Assembly: GCA_937973565.1 (NCBI GenBank)
Contig: CALJKQ010000186.1
Coordinates: forward strand, 1 to 18,964
Origin: an uncultured Saprospiraceae bacterium
GTDB taxonomy: Bacteria > Bacteroidota > Bacteroidia > Chitinophagales > Saprospiraceae
DNA: 18,964 nt
Direction of reading: 5' to 3'
Part shown: positions 8,759 to 16,043 of the stretch, one piece after another
How positions within the stretch are numbered: position 1 is the stretch's first letter
Layout of the letters: each line of letters starts with the position of its first letter
The notes under the pieces: model-generated
The model's input: the letters and a program-made list of their open reading frames with translations, nothing else
Database searches by the model: none
What the model was told of the DNA's origin: nothing
Program-made: the position numbers and the translations under genes

Positions 8759-10741
8759 TCAAATGATAGTAATGTGTGCGCAAAACCATCCTCCCCCGGC
8801 AGTACTTCTATATAGGAAGTAAGGAAATATACTCTGGCATTGGACCTTATCTTCCTTTTTCTTTAAGAATTGTCGAATCATTTTGGGTGGATGGCTCGTT
8901 TTGGGCACTTTGAAATCAAACCAATGTTGAAGAGGAAGCTCGAAACCTGCCTTATTCATATAGTTGTAAAGTGAGACCCTGAGGCCTTCTGAATATTTTT
9001 CGTGTTTCGTTCCGGCATCATCTTCATAATACCATTCATTTTCAGCAAATCCCTCAAAGGCCGGCCCTGTCACTTTTACACGATACGATGATGGATCCAA
9101 ACCTACAGGACTATGCGCTGTCATGGCAAATCGGTGCCAGAAACCGGAAAGTAAAACTCCTTCCTGAAACAGCTGCCGCACTACCTCCATACTGTCAATT
9201 GTTTCCTGATCAGTTTGCGTAGGAAAGCCGTACATCAGATAGGCATGTACCATCACACCTGCTTTTGTAAAGGATTTTGCTACCTGACTTACTTGCTCTA
9301 CGGTAACTCCTTTTTTCATGAGCGCCAGTAAACGATCCGATGCCACCTCCAAACCTCCTGTCACAGCAATGCATCCGGATGCTTTTAAAAGACGACACAA
9401 ATCACTCGTAAAATTTTTCTCAAATCTTATATTGGTCCACCAGCTTATGGTGATTCCTCTGCGAATCAACTCCAGTGCCAATTCAGCCATTAAGGCAGGT
9501 GGTGCTGCTTCGTCTACAAAATGAAAGCCTGTTTCTCCGGTTTGAGCAATGATGGCTTCAATCCTGTCGCAAAGTATGGAAGCTGAGATGGGTTCGTATC
9601 TTTGTATATAATCCAGACTTACATCACAAAATGAGCATTTTCCCCAGTAGCAGCCGTGCGCCAAAGTGAGCTTGTTCCATCTGCCATCACTCCACAATCT
9701 GTGCATGGGATTGACGATTTCCAAAAATGACAAATACCGTCCTAAGGGGAGCCCATCATAATCCGGTGTGCCGGTTTCTCTTTGGGGTACATCTTTTTCT
9801 GCAGCCCCGTTTAGGTATTGAATGACTCCATCTTTTAGCAGAAAACACCGCTTTAAGTTTTCAGCTTTTCTTTTTCCTCCCATGTATTCGATAATACATT
9901 CAAGTGGTCTTTCTCCATCATCGAGCGTAATAAAATCAATATACACGAACACACGCTCATCACTTATTTTTCTGAGTTCTGTGTTTACATATCCGCCTCC
10001 AATAGCTATTCGCGTGCCGGCATGCATTCTCTTAAACCATCGGCCTATGTAAAACCCTGCCAATACGTTTCCCGGAAAAGGAAGAGTGATAATTACAAGA
10101 TCAGGTACTTGTTGTTCACAGTATACTTCCAGACATTTTTCCAATTTTCCGGACAAAAAGGTGTTGTCTTTTTGTAAAGTCTCATAAAGTGGATCAAAGG
10201 AGGAAGCAGATGATGCAAGGTGTTCGCCATACCTTGTGAAACCAAAATTGGGGTCAACCATTTGGGCGATCCAGTCTCCTAAATCTTCGAGGTATAGGGT
10301 AGCAAGATGTTTAGCCTGGTCCTGTATACCGGCCTCTCCAAATTTAATGTCCAAATCCATTAAACCATCAAAGCGACCTGCTTCAGGTAAAAAATTGCGC
10401 TGACAAATGGCATACGCCAGGGTTGCATTGTTACCGCATAAAAAATGCACAACCGCGTCTATAGTATCAATATACCTGAAACGCAGCTGATAAATGCGTT
10501 TCATATTTCCATCCAGGTGCGTAATATTATCTTCAGGTAAGTCAAATACCTCCTGGATTCCTGTTTTGCAGAAAATTTCGTGAAATACATCAATGCCCAG
10601 GTCTGCCTGTATGCTGTGTACACCCAGCGTATTGAGGTAACCTTTTAGGTATTGGGTGGCAGGGTAGGGTGTATTGAGCTGCGTAAAGGGAGGAGTTAGT
10701 AAAAGCACGTTGCATTTTACAGATCCCAAAGTAGAAGCCAT
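8759..10741 (-). CDS. B12-binding-type radical SAM protein, C-terminus frameshifted
   Basis: A 660-residue protein as read. The N-terminal ~280 residues look like a cobalamin-binding-type Rossmann domain (NVLLLTPPFTQLNTPYPATQ at the start, IAIGGGY near 246-251), without a clear DxHxxG ligand motif. The radical SAM core follows, with the cluster motif GCYWGKCSFCD: Cys364, Cys369, Cys372, spaced CX4CX2C rather than the usual CX3CX2C. Later come the GG and barrel motifs (TGGLEVASDRLL, YLMYGFPTQT). It should bind a 4Fe-4S cluster and SAM and do radical chemistry; the substrate is unknown. The ATG overlaps the TAA of the upstream secreted-protein gene by one base, suggesting translational coupling. 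The last ~30 residues (from about KKKEDKVQ) look wrong, and the real C-terminus continues in another frame to 8551. GTG/ATG alternatives for the start were not needed. Confidence 0.85.
   Translation of the reverse strand: MASTLGSVKCNVLLLTPPFTQLNTPYPATQYLKGYLNTLGVHSIQADLGIDVFHEIFCKTGIQEVFDLPEDNITHLDGNMKRIYQLRFRYIDTIDAVVHFLCGNNATLAYAICQRNFLPEAGRFDGLMDLDIKFGEAGIQDQAKHLATLYLEDLGDWIAQMVDPNFGFTRYGEHLASSASSFDPLYETLQKDNTFLSGKLEKCLEVYCEQQVPDLVIITLPFPGNVLAGFYIGRWFKRMHAGTRIAIGGGYVNTELRKISDERVFVYIDFITLDDGERPLECIIEYMGGKRKAENLKRCFLLKDGVIQYLNGAAEKDVPQRETGTPDYDGLPLGRYLSFLEIVNPMHRLWSDGRWNKLTLAHGCYWGKCSFCDVSLDYIQRYEPISASILCDRIEAIIAQTGETGFHFVDEAAPPALMAELALELIRRGITISWWTNIRFEKNFTSDLCRLLKASGCIAVTGGLEVASDRLLALMKKGVTVEQVSQVAKSFTKAGVMVHAYLMYGFPTQTDQETIDSMEVVRQLFQEGVLLSGFWHRFAMTAHSPVGLDPSSYRVKVTGPAFEGFAENEWYYEDDAGTKHEKYSEGLRVSLYNYMNKAGFELPLQHWFDFKVPKTSHPPKMIRQFLKKKEDKVQCQSIFPYFLYRSTAGGGWFCAHITII
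8856..8864 (-). other. Probable frameshift site in the radical SAM gene
   Basis: On the minus strand this reads AAAGAAAAA. Upstream the radical SAM frame is correct. Downstream, sensible coding continues in the +1 frame, so one surplus base, most simply one A of the A5 run, explains the break. A TAA in the second frame just upstream (about 8866-8868) limits how early the shift can lie. The shift direction (+1) does not fit the common -1 slippery-heptamer mechanism. Confidence 0.6.
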
Positions 10742-11496
10742 TATCTCACTCTTTGGAGTAATTTTTTTTCTCCATTTTCACCTGTAAGGAGCAGTTTTCC
10801 TTCTTCGATGTAATAAGTTCCCAGTGGATATTCCTGTTCTGCTCCATTTATAATTGTGTATAGTATTATAGCATTGCCTTTGGTATAGTACCATACATTG
10901 GCCACTGTGCCGCTGCCATCTCCTTTGCCCGAATTACCGGAATAATCAGATCCGCTGATCATGGCTTCTCCACCCTTATCACTCATGGTGCCATCGGCAT
11001 TAAAAGATAAATATTGCACACTGCTGCCACTCATGGCGTCTGCGCCATAACCGGAGGAATAAAAACTTTCGTGTTTCCAATTGCCAATGATATTGGGGTC
11101 AATATTTTTCTTTGATTTTTTGCCGCTGCCTTTATCTCCTGAAGCTACTTTACCGTCCTTTTCAAAATTGACAACAAAGGCATCTGATCTTGCACCATCG
11201 AATTCTATATCAAAATCCATATCCAATCCTGTTGCAGACAGGGTGCCGGTAACCAAAAATGTGATGCCCAGTTTATCATCAATAGCAGTACCTGCAAAGC
11301 CGCTGGCATTTTTTTCGCCGGTTATGGCATAATTCTGCTGGCTATCTTTCATGGTGCCTGTTATTACCTGATCTTTTTGTTTGAGCTCAAGGCTTATGTT
11401 GTCACCATTAAAAAAAGCGTGGTATTTGCCACTTATCTGAGATTGTAAAAAATTACAAACGAAAGCAAATACGAATAACAGAAGGAACCGTTTCAT
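10741..11496 (-). CDS. Secreted protein of unknown function, coupled to radical SAM gene
   Basis: A 251-residue protein with a clear Sec signal peptide (MKRFLLLFVFAFVC start, likely cleavage after LQSQ near residue 20). The mature protein falls into two beta-rich halves linked by a lysine/glycine/serine-rich hinge (DGKVASGDKGSGKKSKKN, about residues 113-130). The first half has repeated beta-strand patterns such as LELKQKDQVITGTM and ITGEKNASGFAGTA. The second starts IIGNWKHESFYSSG and has lipocalin/DUF-like features (LSFNADGTM, GTYYIEEGKLLLTG) typical of small secreted Bacteroidota beta-barrel proteins. I do not recognise a named family. It is the first gene of the unit, with its own promoter, and its stop overlaps the start codon of the radical SAM gene. 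Confidence 0.75.
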   Translation of the reverse strand: MKRFLLLFVFAFVCNFLQSQISGKYHAFFNGDNISLELKQKDQVITGTMKDSQQNYAITGEKNASGFAGTAIDDKLGITFLVTGTLSATGLDMDFDIEFDGARSDAFVVNFEKDGKVASGDKGSGKKSKKNIDPNIIGNWKHESFYSSGYGADAMSGSSVQYLSFNADGTMSDKGGEAMISGSDYSGNSGKGDGSGTVANVWYYTKGNAIILYTIINGAEQEYPLGTYYIEEGKLLLTGENGEKKLLQRVR

Positions 11497-11513
11497 GATG
11501 TTTCAAATTTTGT

Positions 11514-11546
11514 CAAAAATACACTTTTTCAACCTTTGATTAACAA
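11514..11546 (-). promoter_or_regulatory. Promoter of the secreted protein/radical SAM operon
   Basis: On the minus strand, TTG (plus-strand 11544-11546) is followed after 22 bases by TATTTTTG (plus-strand 11514-11521). This matches the Bacteroidota TTG-N17-23-TAnnTTTG consensus. The -7 box ends 17 bases upstream of the ATG. Confidence 0.6.
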
Positions 11547-11649
11547 GATGTCCATACATACCCAATGCCCAATTCTACTTTTATAGCCGTTTTGGCCATT
11601 ATTTTTTGAAAAAAAACGTTATTTGTTGTCGAATATCAAATCCATTGGC

Positions 11650-12474
11650 ATGCCTTCACCCATAGGTATTTTTGATTCCGGATACGGGGGACTTACCGTT
11701 TTTCGGGAGATAGAACAACAATTACCCAACTATGATTATATATACCTTGGCGACAATGCCCGGGTGCCTTATGGCAATCGTAGTTTCGAAACGGTCCACG
11801 AATTTACATGGCAATGTGTCAAAAAACTGTTCAACCTGGGCTGTCCGCTGGTCATTTTGGCGTGTAACACGGCCTCAGCCAAGGCTTTACGCACCATTCA
11901 GCAGAGAGATCTGGATAGCTACGATTCTAATCGTAGAGTACTGGGTGTCATCCGGCCAACTACAGAGGTAATTGGTGAATATACACAAAGCCGACACGTA
12001 GGTATCTTTGCCACAAAGGGTACGGTGTTGTCACAATCTTATGTCATTGAAATTGAAAAATTTTTCCCGGATATCAAAGTACATCAGCTCGCCTGTCCCA
12101 TGTGGGTGCCGCTCGTTGAAAACAATGAACACCTGGGACCCGGAGCAGACTATTTTGTAAAGAAGTACATCGACGAGTTGTTGGCCCAGTCTCCAGACAT
12201 TGATGCCATCATACTGGCTTGTACCCACTATCCGTTGCTTAGCTCAAAAATCAGAGAATACCTGCCCGCACACATCAAACTTATCTCACAGGGACAAATT
12301 GTGGCAGAAAAACTGACCGATTACCTTCAAAGACACCCGGAGATGGAAGCTCAGCTATCGCAACACGGCAGCCATCAGTTTTATACCACCGATGATACGA
12401 TAGATTTTGATCAAAAAGCAAAATTGTTTTTGGGTAGATCCATAACGTCATCTCACCTCGACCTTTTTATTTGA
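11650..12474 (+). CDS. murI: Glutamate racemase
   Basis: Glutamate racemase (EC 5.1.1.3) converts L-glutamate to D-glutamate for peptidoglycan synthesis in the cytoplasm. With the ATG at 11650 it has 274 residues, the usual size. The N-terminal signature IGIFDSGYGGLTV (Asp9, Ser10) is present. Both catalytic cysteines are there: Cys72 in ILACNTAS and Cys191 in ILACTHYPLL, the latter followed by His193. An upstream TTG at 11623 would add nine residues. I prefer the ATG because family members begin a few residues before the IGIFDSG motif. The gene is divergent from the secreted-protein operon and convergent with ald. Confidence 0.95.
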   Translation: MPSPIGIFDSGYGGLTVFREIEQQLPNYDYIYLGDNARVPYGNRSFETVHEFTWQCVKKLFNLGCPLVILACNTASAKALRTIQQRDLDSYDSNRRVLGVIRPTTEVIGEYTQSRHVGIFATKGTVLSQSYVIEIEKFFPDIKVHQLACPMWVPLVENNEHLGPGADYFVKKYIDELLAQSPDIDAIILACTHYPLLSSKIREYLPAHIKLISQGQIVAEKLTDYLQRHPEMEAQLSQHGSHQFYTTDDTIDFDQKAKLFLGRSITSSHLDLFI

Positions 12475-12484
12475 GCTTATCATC

Positions 12485-12513
12485 AAAACTAAAAAGGCCC
12501 CTTTCGGAGCCTT
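12485..12513 (-). terminator. Terminator between murI and ald, mainly for ald
   Basis: An 8-bp stem with one mismatch (12494-12501 with 12506-12513) is closed on the minus strand by a GAAA tetraloop and followed by a T-rich stretch (TTTTTAGTTTT). On the plus strand the run after the stem (CTTCTTAATATTA) is weaker, so it may act on murI only partly. It sits in the 83-bp convergent gap. Confidence 0.75.
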
Positions 12514-12557
12514 CTTAATATTATAATTCCATACGATTTTGGTTGCCCAAAATAGGA

Positions 12558-13670
12558 TTACATCACTTCTTCAATCGGTGTATACTTAAGCCCAAATGCC
12601 TCCGCTACGGCTTTGTACACTACTTTGCCATTAACCACATTCAAGCCCAATTTGAGTTCCAGGTTGTCTTCACAAGCTTTTTTCCAGCCTTTGTTGGCCA
12701 ATTGAAGGGCATAAGGAAGGGTTGCATTGGTAAGGGCTATGGTTGAAGTATAAGGTACCGCCCCCGGCATATTGGCAACGCAATAGTGCAGAACACCGTC
12801 TACGACATAAACAGGATCGTCGTGTGTAGTTGGTTTACAGGTTTCTATACATCCGCCCTGATCTACCGCTACGTCTACAACTACGGTACCCGGTCTCATT
12901 TCTTTGAGCATGTCGCGGGTAATGAGATTGGGTGCCTTGGCTCCCGGAATCAATACCGCTCCTACAATCAGGTCGTGGTCTTTGATCAACTTCCGTATGG
13001 TATATTCATTGGACATCATGGTAGTCACATTGGCTGGCATCACATCGGCCAGGTAACGAAGTCTTTTCAAACTCACATCGAGGATGGTTACCTTGGCTCC
13101 CAAACCGGCTGCCATCTTAGCTGCCTGGGTGCCTACAATACCACCACCCAGTACCAATACCTTGGCGGGTGCTACTCCCGGTACTCCACCCAAAAGGATT
13201 CCCCTTCCGCCCATCGGCTTTTCAAGGTATTTTGCTCCTTCCTGAATGGCCATCCTTCCGGCAACTTCACTCATAGGAATCAATAAAGGAAGGGAGCGAT
13301 CCGGAGATTCTACCGTTTCGTAAGCCAGACAAACCGCACCACTTTTAATCATGGCTTTGGTCAATGGCTCGTAGGAAGCAAAGTGGAAATACGTAAACAA
13401 CAATTGATCCTTCTGAATCAATTTGTATTCTTTGGCAATCGGCTCCTTTACCTTAATTATCATCTGGGCTTTCTTGTAAACATCTTCAATTTTGGGAAGA
13501 ATTTTTGCCCCTGCCTTTTTGTATTCTGCATCTGAAAACCCACTGCCCTCTCCGGCTGTAGATTGTACAAATACACTGTGTCCCGCCTTGATAAATTCCA
13601 TTACCCCGGCAGGTGTCAACGCCACCCTGTTTTCACTAGGTTTTATTTCTTTTGGTACACCAATGATCAT
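12558..13670 (-). CDS. ald: Alanine dehydrogenase
   Basis: NAD-dependent alanine dehydrogenase (EC 1.4.1.1) interconverts L-alanine with pyruvate and ammonium. It has 370 residues with the start at 13668-13670 (MIIGVPKEIKPSENR), the standard length and N-terminus. The residues known to bind substrate and act in catalysis are all present at the expected numbers: Arg15, Lys75, His96 and Asp270. The NAD Rossmann motif is GGGIVG (175-180). An in-frame ATG at 13772 would add 34 residues; this is rejected because that region holds a promoter box and part of the low-complexity tract side. A -7 box lies about 30 bases upstream of the chosen start, and the repeat tract sits about 105 bases upstream, between ald and trmB. 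Confidence 0.95.
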   Translation of the reverse strand: MIIGVPKEIKPSENRVALTPAGVMEFIKAGHSVFVQSTAGEGSGFSDAEYKKAGAKILPKIEDVYKKAQMIIKVKEPIAKEYKLIQKDQLLFTYFHFASYEPLTKAMIKSGAVCLAYETVESPDRSLPLLIPMSEVAGRMAIQEGAKYLEKPMGGRGILLGGVPGVAPAKVLVLGGGIVGTQAAKMAAGLGAKVTILDVSLKRLRYLADVMPANVTTMMSNEYTIRKLIKDHDLIVGAVLIPGAKAPNLITRDMLKEMRPGTVVVDVAVDQGGCIETCKPTTHDDPVYVVDGVLHYCVANMPGAVPYTSTIALTNATLPYALQLANKGWKKACEDNLELKLGLNVVNGKVVYKAVAEAFGLKYTPIEEVM

Positions 13671-13699
13671 TTGATTAGGTTTTATTTTTTTCGAAAGTG

Positions 13700-13707
13700 C
13701 AAAATTA
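13700..13707 (-). promoter_or_regulatory. -7 box of the ald promoter
   Basis: The minus strand reads TAATTTTG, a full match to TAnnTTTG, ending 29 bases before the ald ATG. A TTG lies upstream but only 12-13 bases away, shorter than the normal spacing, so only the -7 element is claimed. Confidence 0.4.
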
Positions 13708-13775
13708 CAAATATTCATCCAATTCCGTGCACCTGTCCCTACAATGGTGAAGCCGTTGTAGGGATCCGGCAACCT

Positions 13776-13884
13776 TGGTCAGAGCAACCGGCAACCGAGC
13801 AACCGGCAATCGTGGTCCGAGCATCCGATACTCTGTTGCCCGATGCTCCGATGCTCCGATGCTCTGTTGCCCGATGCTCCGATA
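13776..13884 (+). repeat. Two-armed low-complexity repeat tract, copy 1
   Basis: The left arm (to about 13828) is built of GAGCAACC and GGCAACC units with variants such as TGGTCCGAGCATCCG. A TACTCTG hinge lies at 13829-13835. The right arm is built of ATGCTCCG units interrupted by TGTTGCCCG, and a 22-base segment (13831-13852) recurs exactly at 13862-13883. The arms are roughly inverted relative to each other: GAGCAACCG against CGGTTGCTC/CGATGCTC. The tract begins 8 bases after the trmB stop and lies upstream of ald. The same architecture recurs at 18549-18816. Confidence 0.85.
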
Positions 13885-13892
13885 CCTCTGCT

Positions 13893-14582
13893 TCAGGATA
13901 CCCGGTACTTGATATACTTGATGGTCTTCCCCCGGCCCATATTCAGGCGCTCATAATAGGTCTTGTGTTCCAGTACCGGATCATAGAGCGGACCGGAATA
14001 AATATCGGCATGATGGTAAATGACTTCTCCCTTGCCCCAGCTATTAAAAGATTCAACGCTGAATTCATACAAGGTATCGTCGTCGGTCTTGAGGTGAATA
14101 AATCCACCCGGTTTGATAAAGGGAAGGTAAGAATCCAGAAACCGGTGATGGGTCAATCGGTTTCTTTCTTTGGAAAGGAAAGGATCGGGAAAGGTAATCC
14201 AGATTTCATCTACCTCTTTTTCACCCATAAAAAGGCCGATCTGTTCAATTCTTGTCCTCAGAAAGGCGGCATTGTGCAGGCCCTTGTCCAAAGCCTGTTT
14301 GGCACCCACCCAAATGCGGGCACCTTTGATGTCCACTCCCAAATAATTTTTATCGGTAAAGGCCGCAGCCAGGGCCACAGTATATTCTCCTCGACCACAA
14401 GCCAACTCCAATACCAGCGGATTTTCATTCTTATAAAAATCCTGCGACCATTTGCCCTTATAGTCTACTTTTTTGCCCTGGGGCCCAACCAGCCCCGGCT
14501 TTAAAAAATCAAAATTTTGCACCACATTGGGAAAATCCATCATCTCCGCAAACTTGGATAACTTGTTTTTGCTCCTCCCCAT
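13893..14582 (-). CDS. trmB: tRNA (guanine-N7-)-methyltransferase
   Basis: TrmB methylates N7 of G46 in the variable loop of tRNAs, using SAM. The protein has 229 residues, normal for bacterial TrmB. The SAM-binding motif VLELACGRGEYTVALA lies near residues 57-72, followed by the acidic strand end YLGVDIKGARI. The family signature is WITFPDPFLSKERNRLTHHRFL in the middle (FPDPW.K..H.KRR type), and the C-terminal T.YE.....G..I motif appears as TYYERLNMGRGKTIKY. The start ATG at 14580-14582 gives MGRSKNKL, a common Bacteroidota TrmB N-terminus. It has its own -7 box upstream, and its 3' end abuts the repeat tract. Confidence 0.93.
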   Translation of the reverse strand: MGRSKNKLSKFAEMMDFPNVVQNFDFLKPGLVGPQGKKVDYKGKWSQDFYKNENPLVLELACGRGEYTVALAAAFTDKNYLGVDIKGARIWVGAKQALDKGLHNAAFLRTRIEQIGLFMGEKEVDEIWITFPDPFLSKERNRLTHHRFLDSYLPFIKPGGFIHLKTDDDTLYEFSVESFNSWGKGEVIYHHADIYSGPLYDPVLEHKTYYERLNMGRGKTIKYIKYRVS

Positions 14583-14597
14583 TTTTCAATTTTGCCG

Positions 14598-14605
14598 CAA
14601 AGCTA
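14598..14605 (-). promoter_or_regulatory. -7 box of the trmB promoter
   Basis: The minus strand reads TAGCTTTG, matching TAnnTTTG, and ends 15 bases before the trmB start codon. No -33 TTG at normal spacing was seen. Confidence 0.4.
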
Positions 14606-14766
14606 ATAGAATAGGGCATAGATTTTAGGGGGTAGGGTCCAGCGTTTGATTTTTTAATATACAGAAGGATGGATATCAGATTTTTTTTCCGGAGCAACTA
14701 AGCACATGATTGTTTTGACCTCGAAGTGGATTAAAGTAAAAAATACTTCGTCAAATCCTAAAATCA

Positions 14767-14797
14767 ACTAAATCAGTACATCACTAAATCAGTACAT
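14767..14797 (+). repeat. Two adjacent 15-bp direct repeats upstream of the SDR operon
   Basis: The 15-mer ACTAAATCAGTACAT occurs at 14767-14781 and again at 14783-14797, a 16-base period, about 73-103 bases before the SDR start. The rest of the 287-base gap 14583-14869 holds the trmB promoter, an imperfect inverted repeat (GAAGT.../...ACTTC, about 14722-14750) and AT-rich sequence without an exact TAnnTTTG box. The repeat could be an operator for the downstream operon; this is inference from position only. Confidence 0.5.
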
Positions 14798-14869
14798 AAA
14801 AGTCGTCCCTGAAATGAACCTTTTAACAATCAATCTATTTAACATTTTTAACATAAAAATTAAACAAAA

Positions 14870-15559
14870 TTGAAATCTAACTACCTCATAATTGGCGCTT
14901 CTTCGGGCATAGGTGCCAGTTTGGCTGCTCAACTCGCTGAAAATCATCAGGTATTTGGAACTTTTCACCGAAATCACATAAGCAACCCCAATGTGAAAAG
15001 CATTTATTATGAAGCTGGTTCATCACTCGATGTTTCAGCCTTGCCTGATACCCTTCATGGTTTCGTTTTTTGCCCGGGAACCATCCAACTCAAACCTTTT
15101 GCGCGCATCACTTCTGAAATGATCCAACAGGACCTGGCTGTAAACGTGACAGCCGCGGTACAGTGTATTCAGGCTGTTTTGCCCAGATTGAAGGCAGCCG
15201 ATCAGGCTTCTATAGTTTTGTTTTCTACAGTGGCGGTGCAGACCGGATTTAATTACCACAGCCTTGTATCCATCTCCAAAGGGGCTATTGAAGGGCTCAC
15301 CCGCGCTTTGGCAGCAGAACTGGCACCCCGCATCAGGGTCAATGCCATTGCCCCTTCTCTCACACAAACGCCGCTGGCAGGATCCATGCTTGATACGCCG
15401 GAAAAAATTGAAAACAATGCCCAGCGACACCCACTCAAAAAGATTGGAAATCCCAATGAAATTGCATCTCTTGCTGCCTTCCTCCTCGATCCAAACGCAG
15501 CATGGATGTCGGGTCAAATCCTCAAAATGGATGGTGGCATTTCAACCCTTAAAATTTAA
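14870..15559 (+). CDS. SDR-family oxidoreductase with atypical active site
   Basis: A 229-residue short-chain dehydrogenase/reductase with a Rossmann fold. The nucleotide-binding glycine motif is IIGASSGIG (Gly9, Gly13, Gly15). Ser119 in LFSTVAV matches the catalytic Ser. Lys137 in SISKGAIEGLTRALAAELAP matches the catalytic Lys, but the expected Tyr four residues earlier is Val133 (codon GTA), so the classical YxxxK reads VxxxK. The usual NNAG motif is also altered (FCPG). C-terminal VNAIAPSLTQTPLA and the WMSGQILKMDGG end are normal for the family. The start must be TTG at 14870: an in-frame TAA lies nine bases upstream and no ATG occurs near the N-terminus. It is the first gene of the operon, with a three-base gap to the next. 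The substrate is unknown and redox activity is uncertain. Confidence 0.88.
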   Translation: MKSNYLIIGASSGIGASLAAQLAENHQVFGTFHRNHISNPNVKSIYYEAGSSLDVSALPDTLHGFVFCPGTIQLKPFARITSEMIQQDLAVNVTAAVQCIQAVLPRLKAADQASIVLFSTVAVQTGFNYHSLVSISKGAIEGLTRALAAELAPRIRVNAIAPSLTQTPLAGSMLDTPEKIENNAQRHPLKKIGNPNEIASLAAFLLDPNAAWMSGQILKMDGGISTLKI

Positions 15560-15562
15560 ACC

Positions 15563-16033
15563 ATGGCCATATACCAACTAAAAACTGCTCAGAAAATACC
15601 GGCATCACCTGATGCAGTATGGGATTTTATATCTTCTCCTAAAAATCTTTCCAAAATCACTCCACCCTATATGGGTTTTGTCATTACCAATGGTCCCATT
15701 CCCGAAAAAATGTACCCGGGTATGATCATCTCTTATAAGGTAAGTCCGGTGATGAATATCCCCATGGACTGGGTCACTGAAATTACCCATGTAGAACCTG
15801 GTGTTTATTTTGTGGATGAACAAAGGGTAGGACCCTATGCCATCTGGCATCACCAGCACAAAATCACACCCATCGATGGTGGAGTGCTCATGGAAGATAT
15901 CGTGAGTTATCGGCCACCCTTTGGTCCACTCGGTAAAATTGCCAACGAGCTTTTTATCAAAAAACAACTCAAACAGATTTTCGACTTCCGATTTAAGGCG
16001 GTGGAGGAAATTTTTGGTAAATTTCCTTCTTAA
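15563..16033 (+). CDS. SRPBCC-family protein (START/polyketide cyclase-like)
   Basis: A 156-residue protein of the SRPBCC helix-grip fold. It starts with the typical MAIYQLKTAQKIPASPDAVW strand-then-helix pattern (xxIPASPDxVWDFISSPKNLSKITP), followed by antiparallel strands (WVTEITHVEPGVYFVDEQRVGPYAIW) and a long C-terminal amphipathic helix (IKKQLKQIFDFRFKAVEEIFG). The fold makes a hydrophobic ligand pocket; the ligand is unknown. Proteins of this type are commonly found next to cryptochrome/photolyase genes, as here. It begins three bases after the SDR stop and ends ten bases before tspO, so it is part of the same transcript. No signal peptide, so it is cytoplasmic. Confidence 0.85.
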   Translation: MAIYQLKTAQKIPASPDAVWDFISSPKNLSKITPPYMGFVITNGPIPEKMYPGMIISYKVSPVMNIPMDWVTEITHVEPGVYFVDEQRVGPYAIWHHQHKITPIDGGVLMEDIVSYRPPFGPLGKIANELFIKKQLKQIFDFRFKAVEEIFGKFPS

Positions 16034-16043
16034 ACCGTATTTC

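Noticed and set aside
8856..8864. Programmed ribosomal frameshift in the radical SAM gene
   Set aside because: The needed shift is +1, whereas an A-rich heptamer of this type would favour -1, and no stimulatory structure is evident. A base-count error or mutation is simpler.
13671..13772. 34-residue N-terminal extension of alanine dehydrogenase
   Set aside because: The family starts at MIIGVPKE, catalytic residue numbering fits only that start, and a promoter -7 box lies in the extension.
13776..13884. Possible CRISPR array
   Set aside because: Units are 7-9 bases with no unique 30-bp spacers, and no cas genes are present. The repeats are arranged in two inverted arms.
13563..14504. 313-residue plus-strand ORF opposite trmB
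   Set aside because: It crosses the ald 5' region and the repeat tract and is antisense to trmB, which has clear family motifs. The translation has no recognisable domain.
15921..16043. N-terminal extension of the TspO frame
   Set aside because: It overlaps the SRPBCC coding sequence in another frame. TspO proteins start directly before TM1, at 16044 here.
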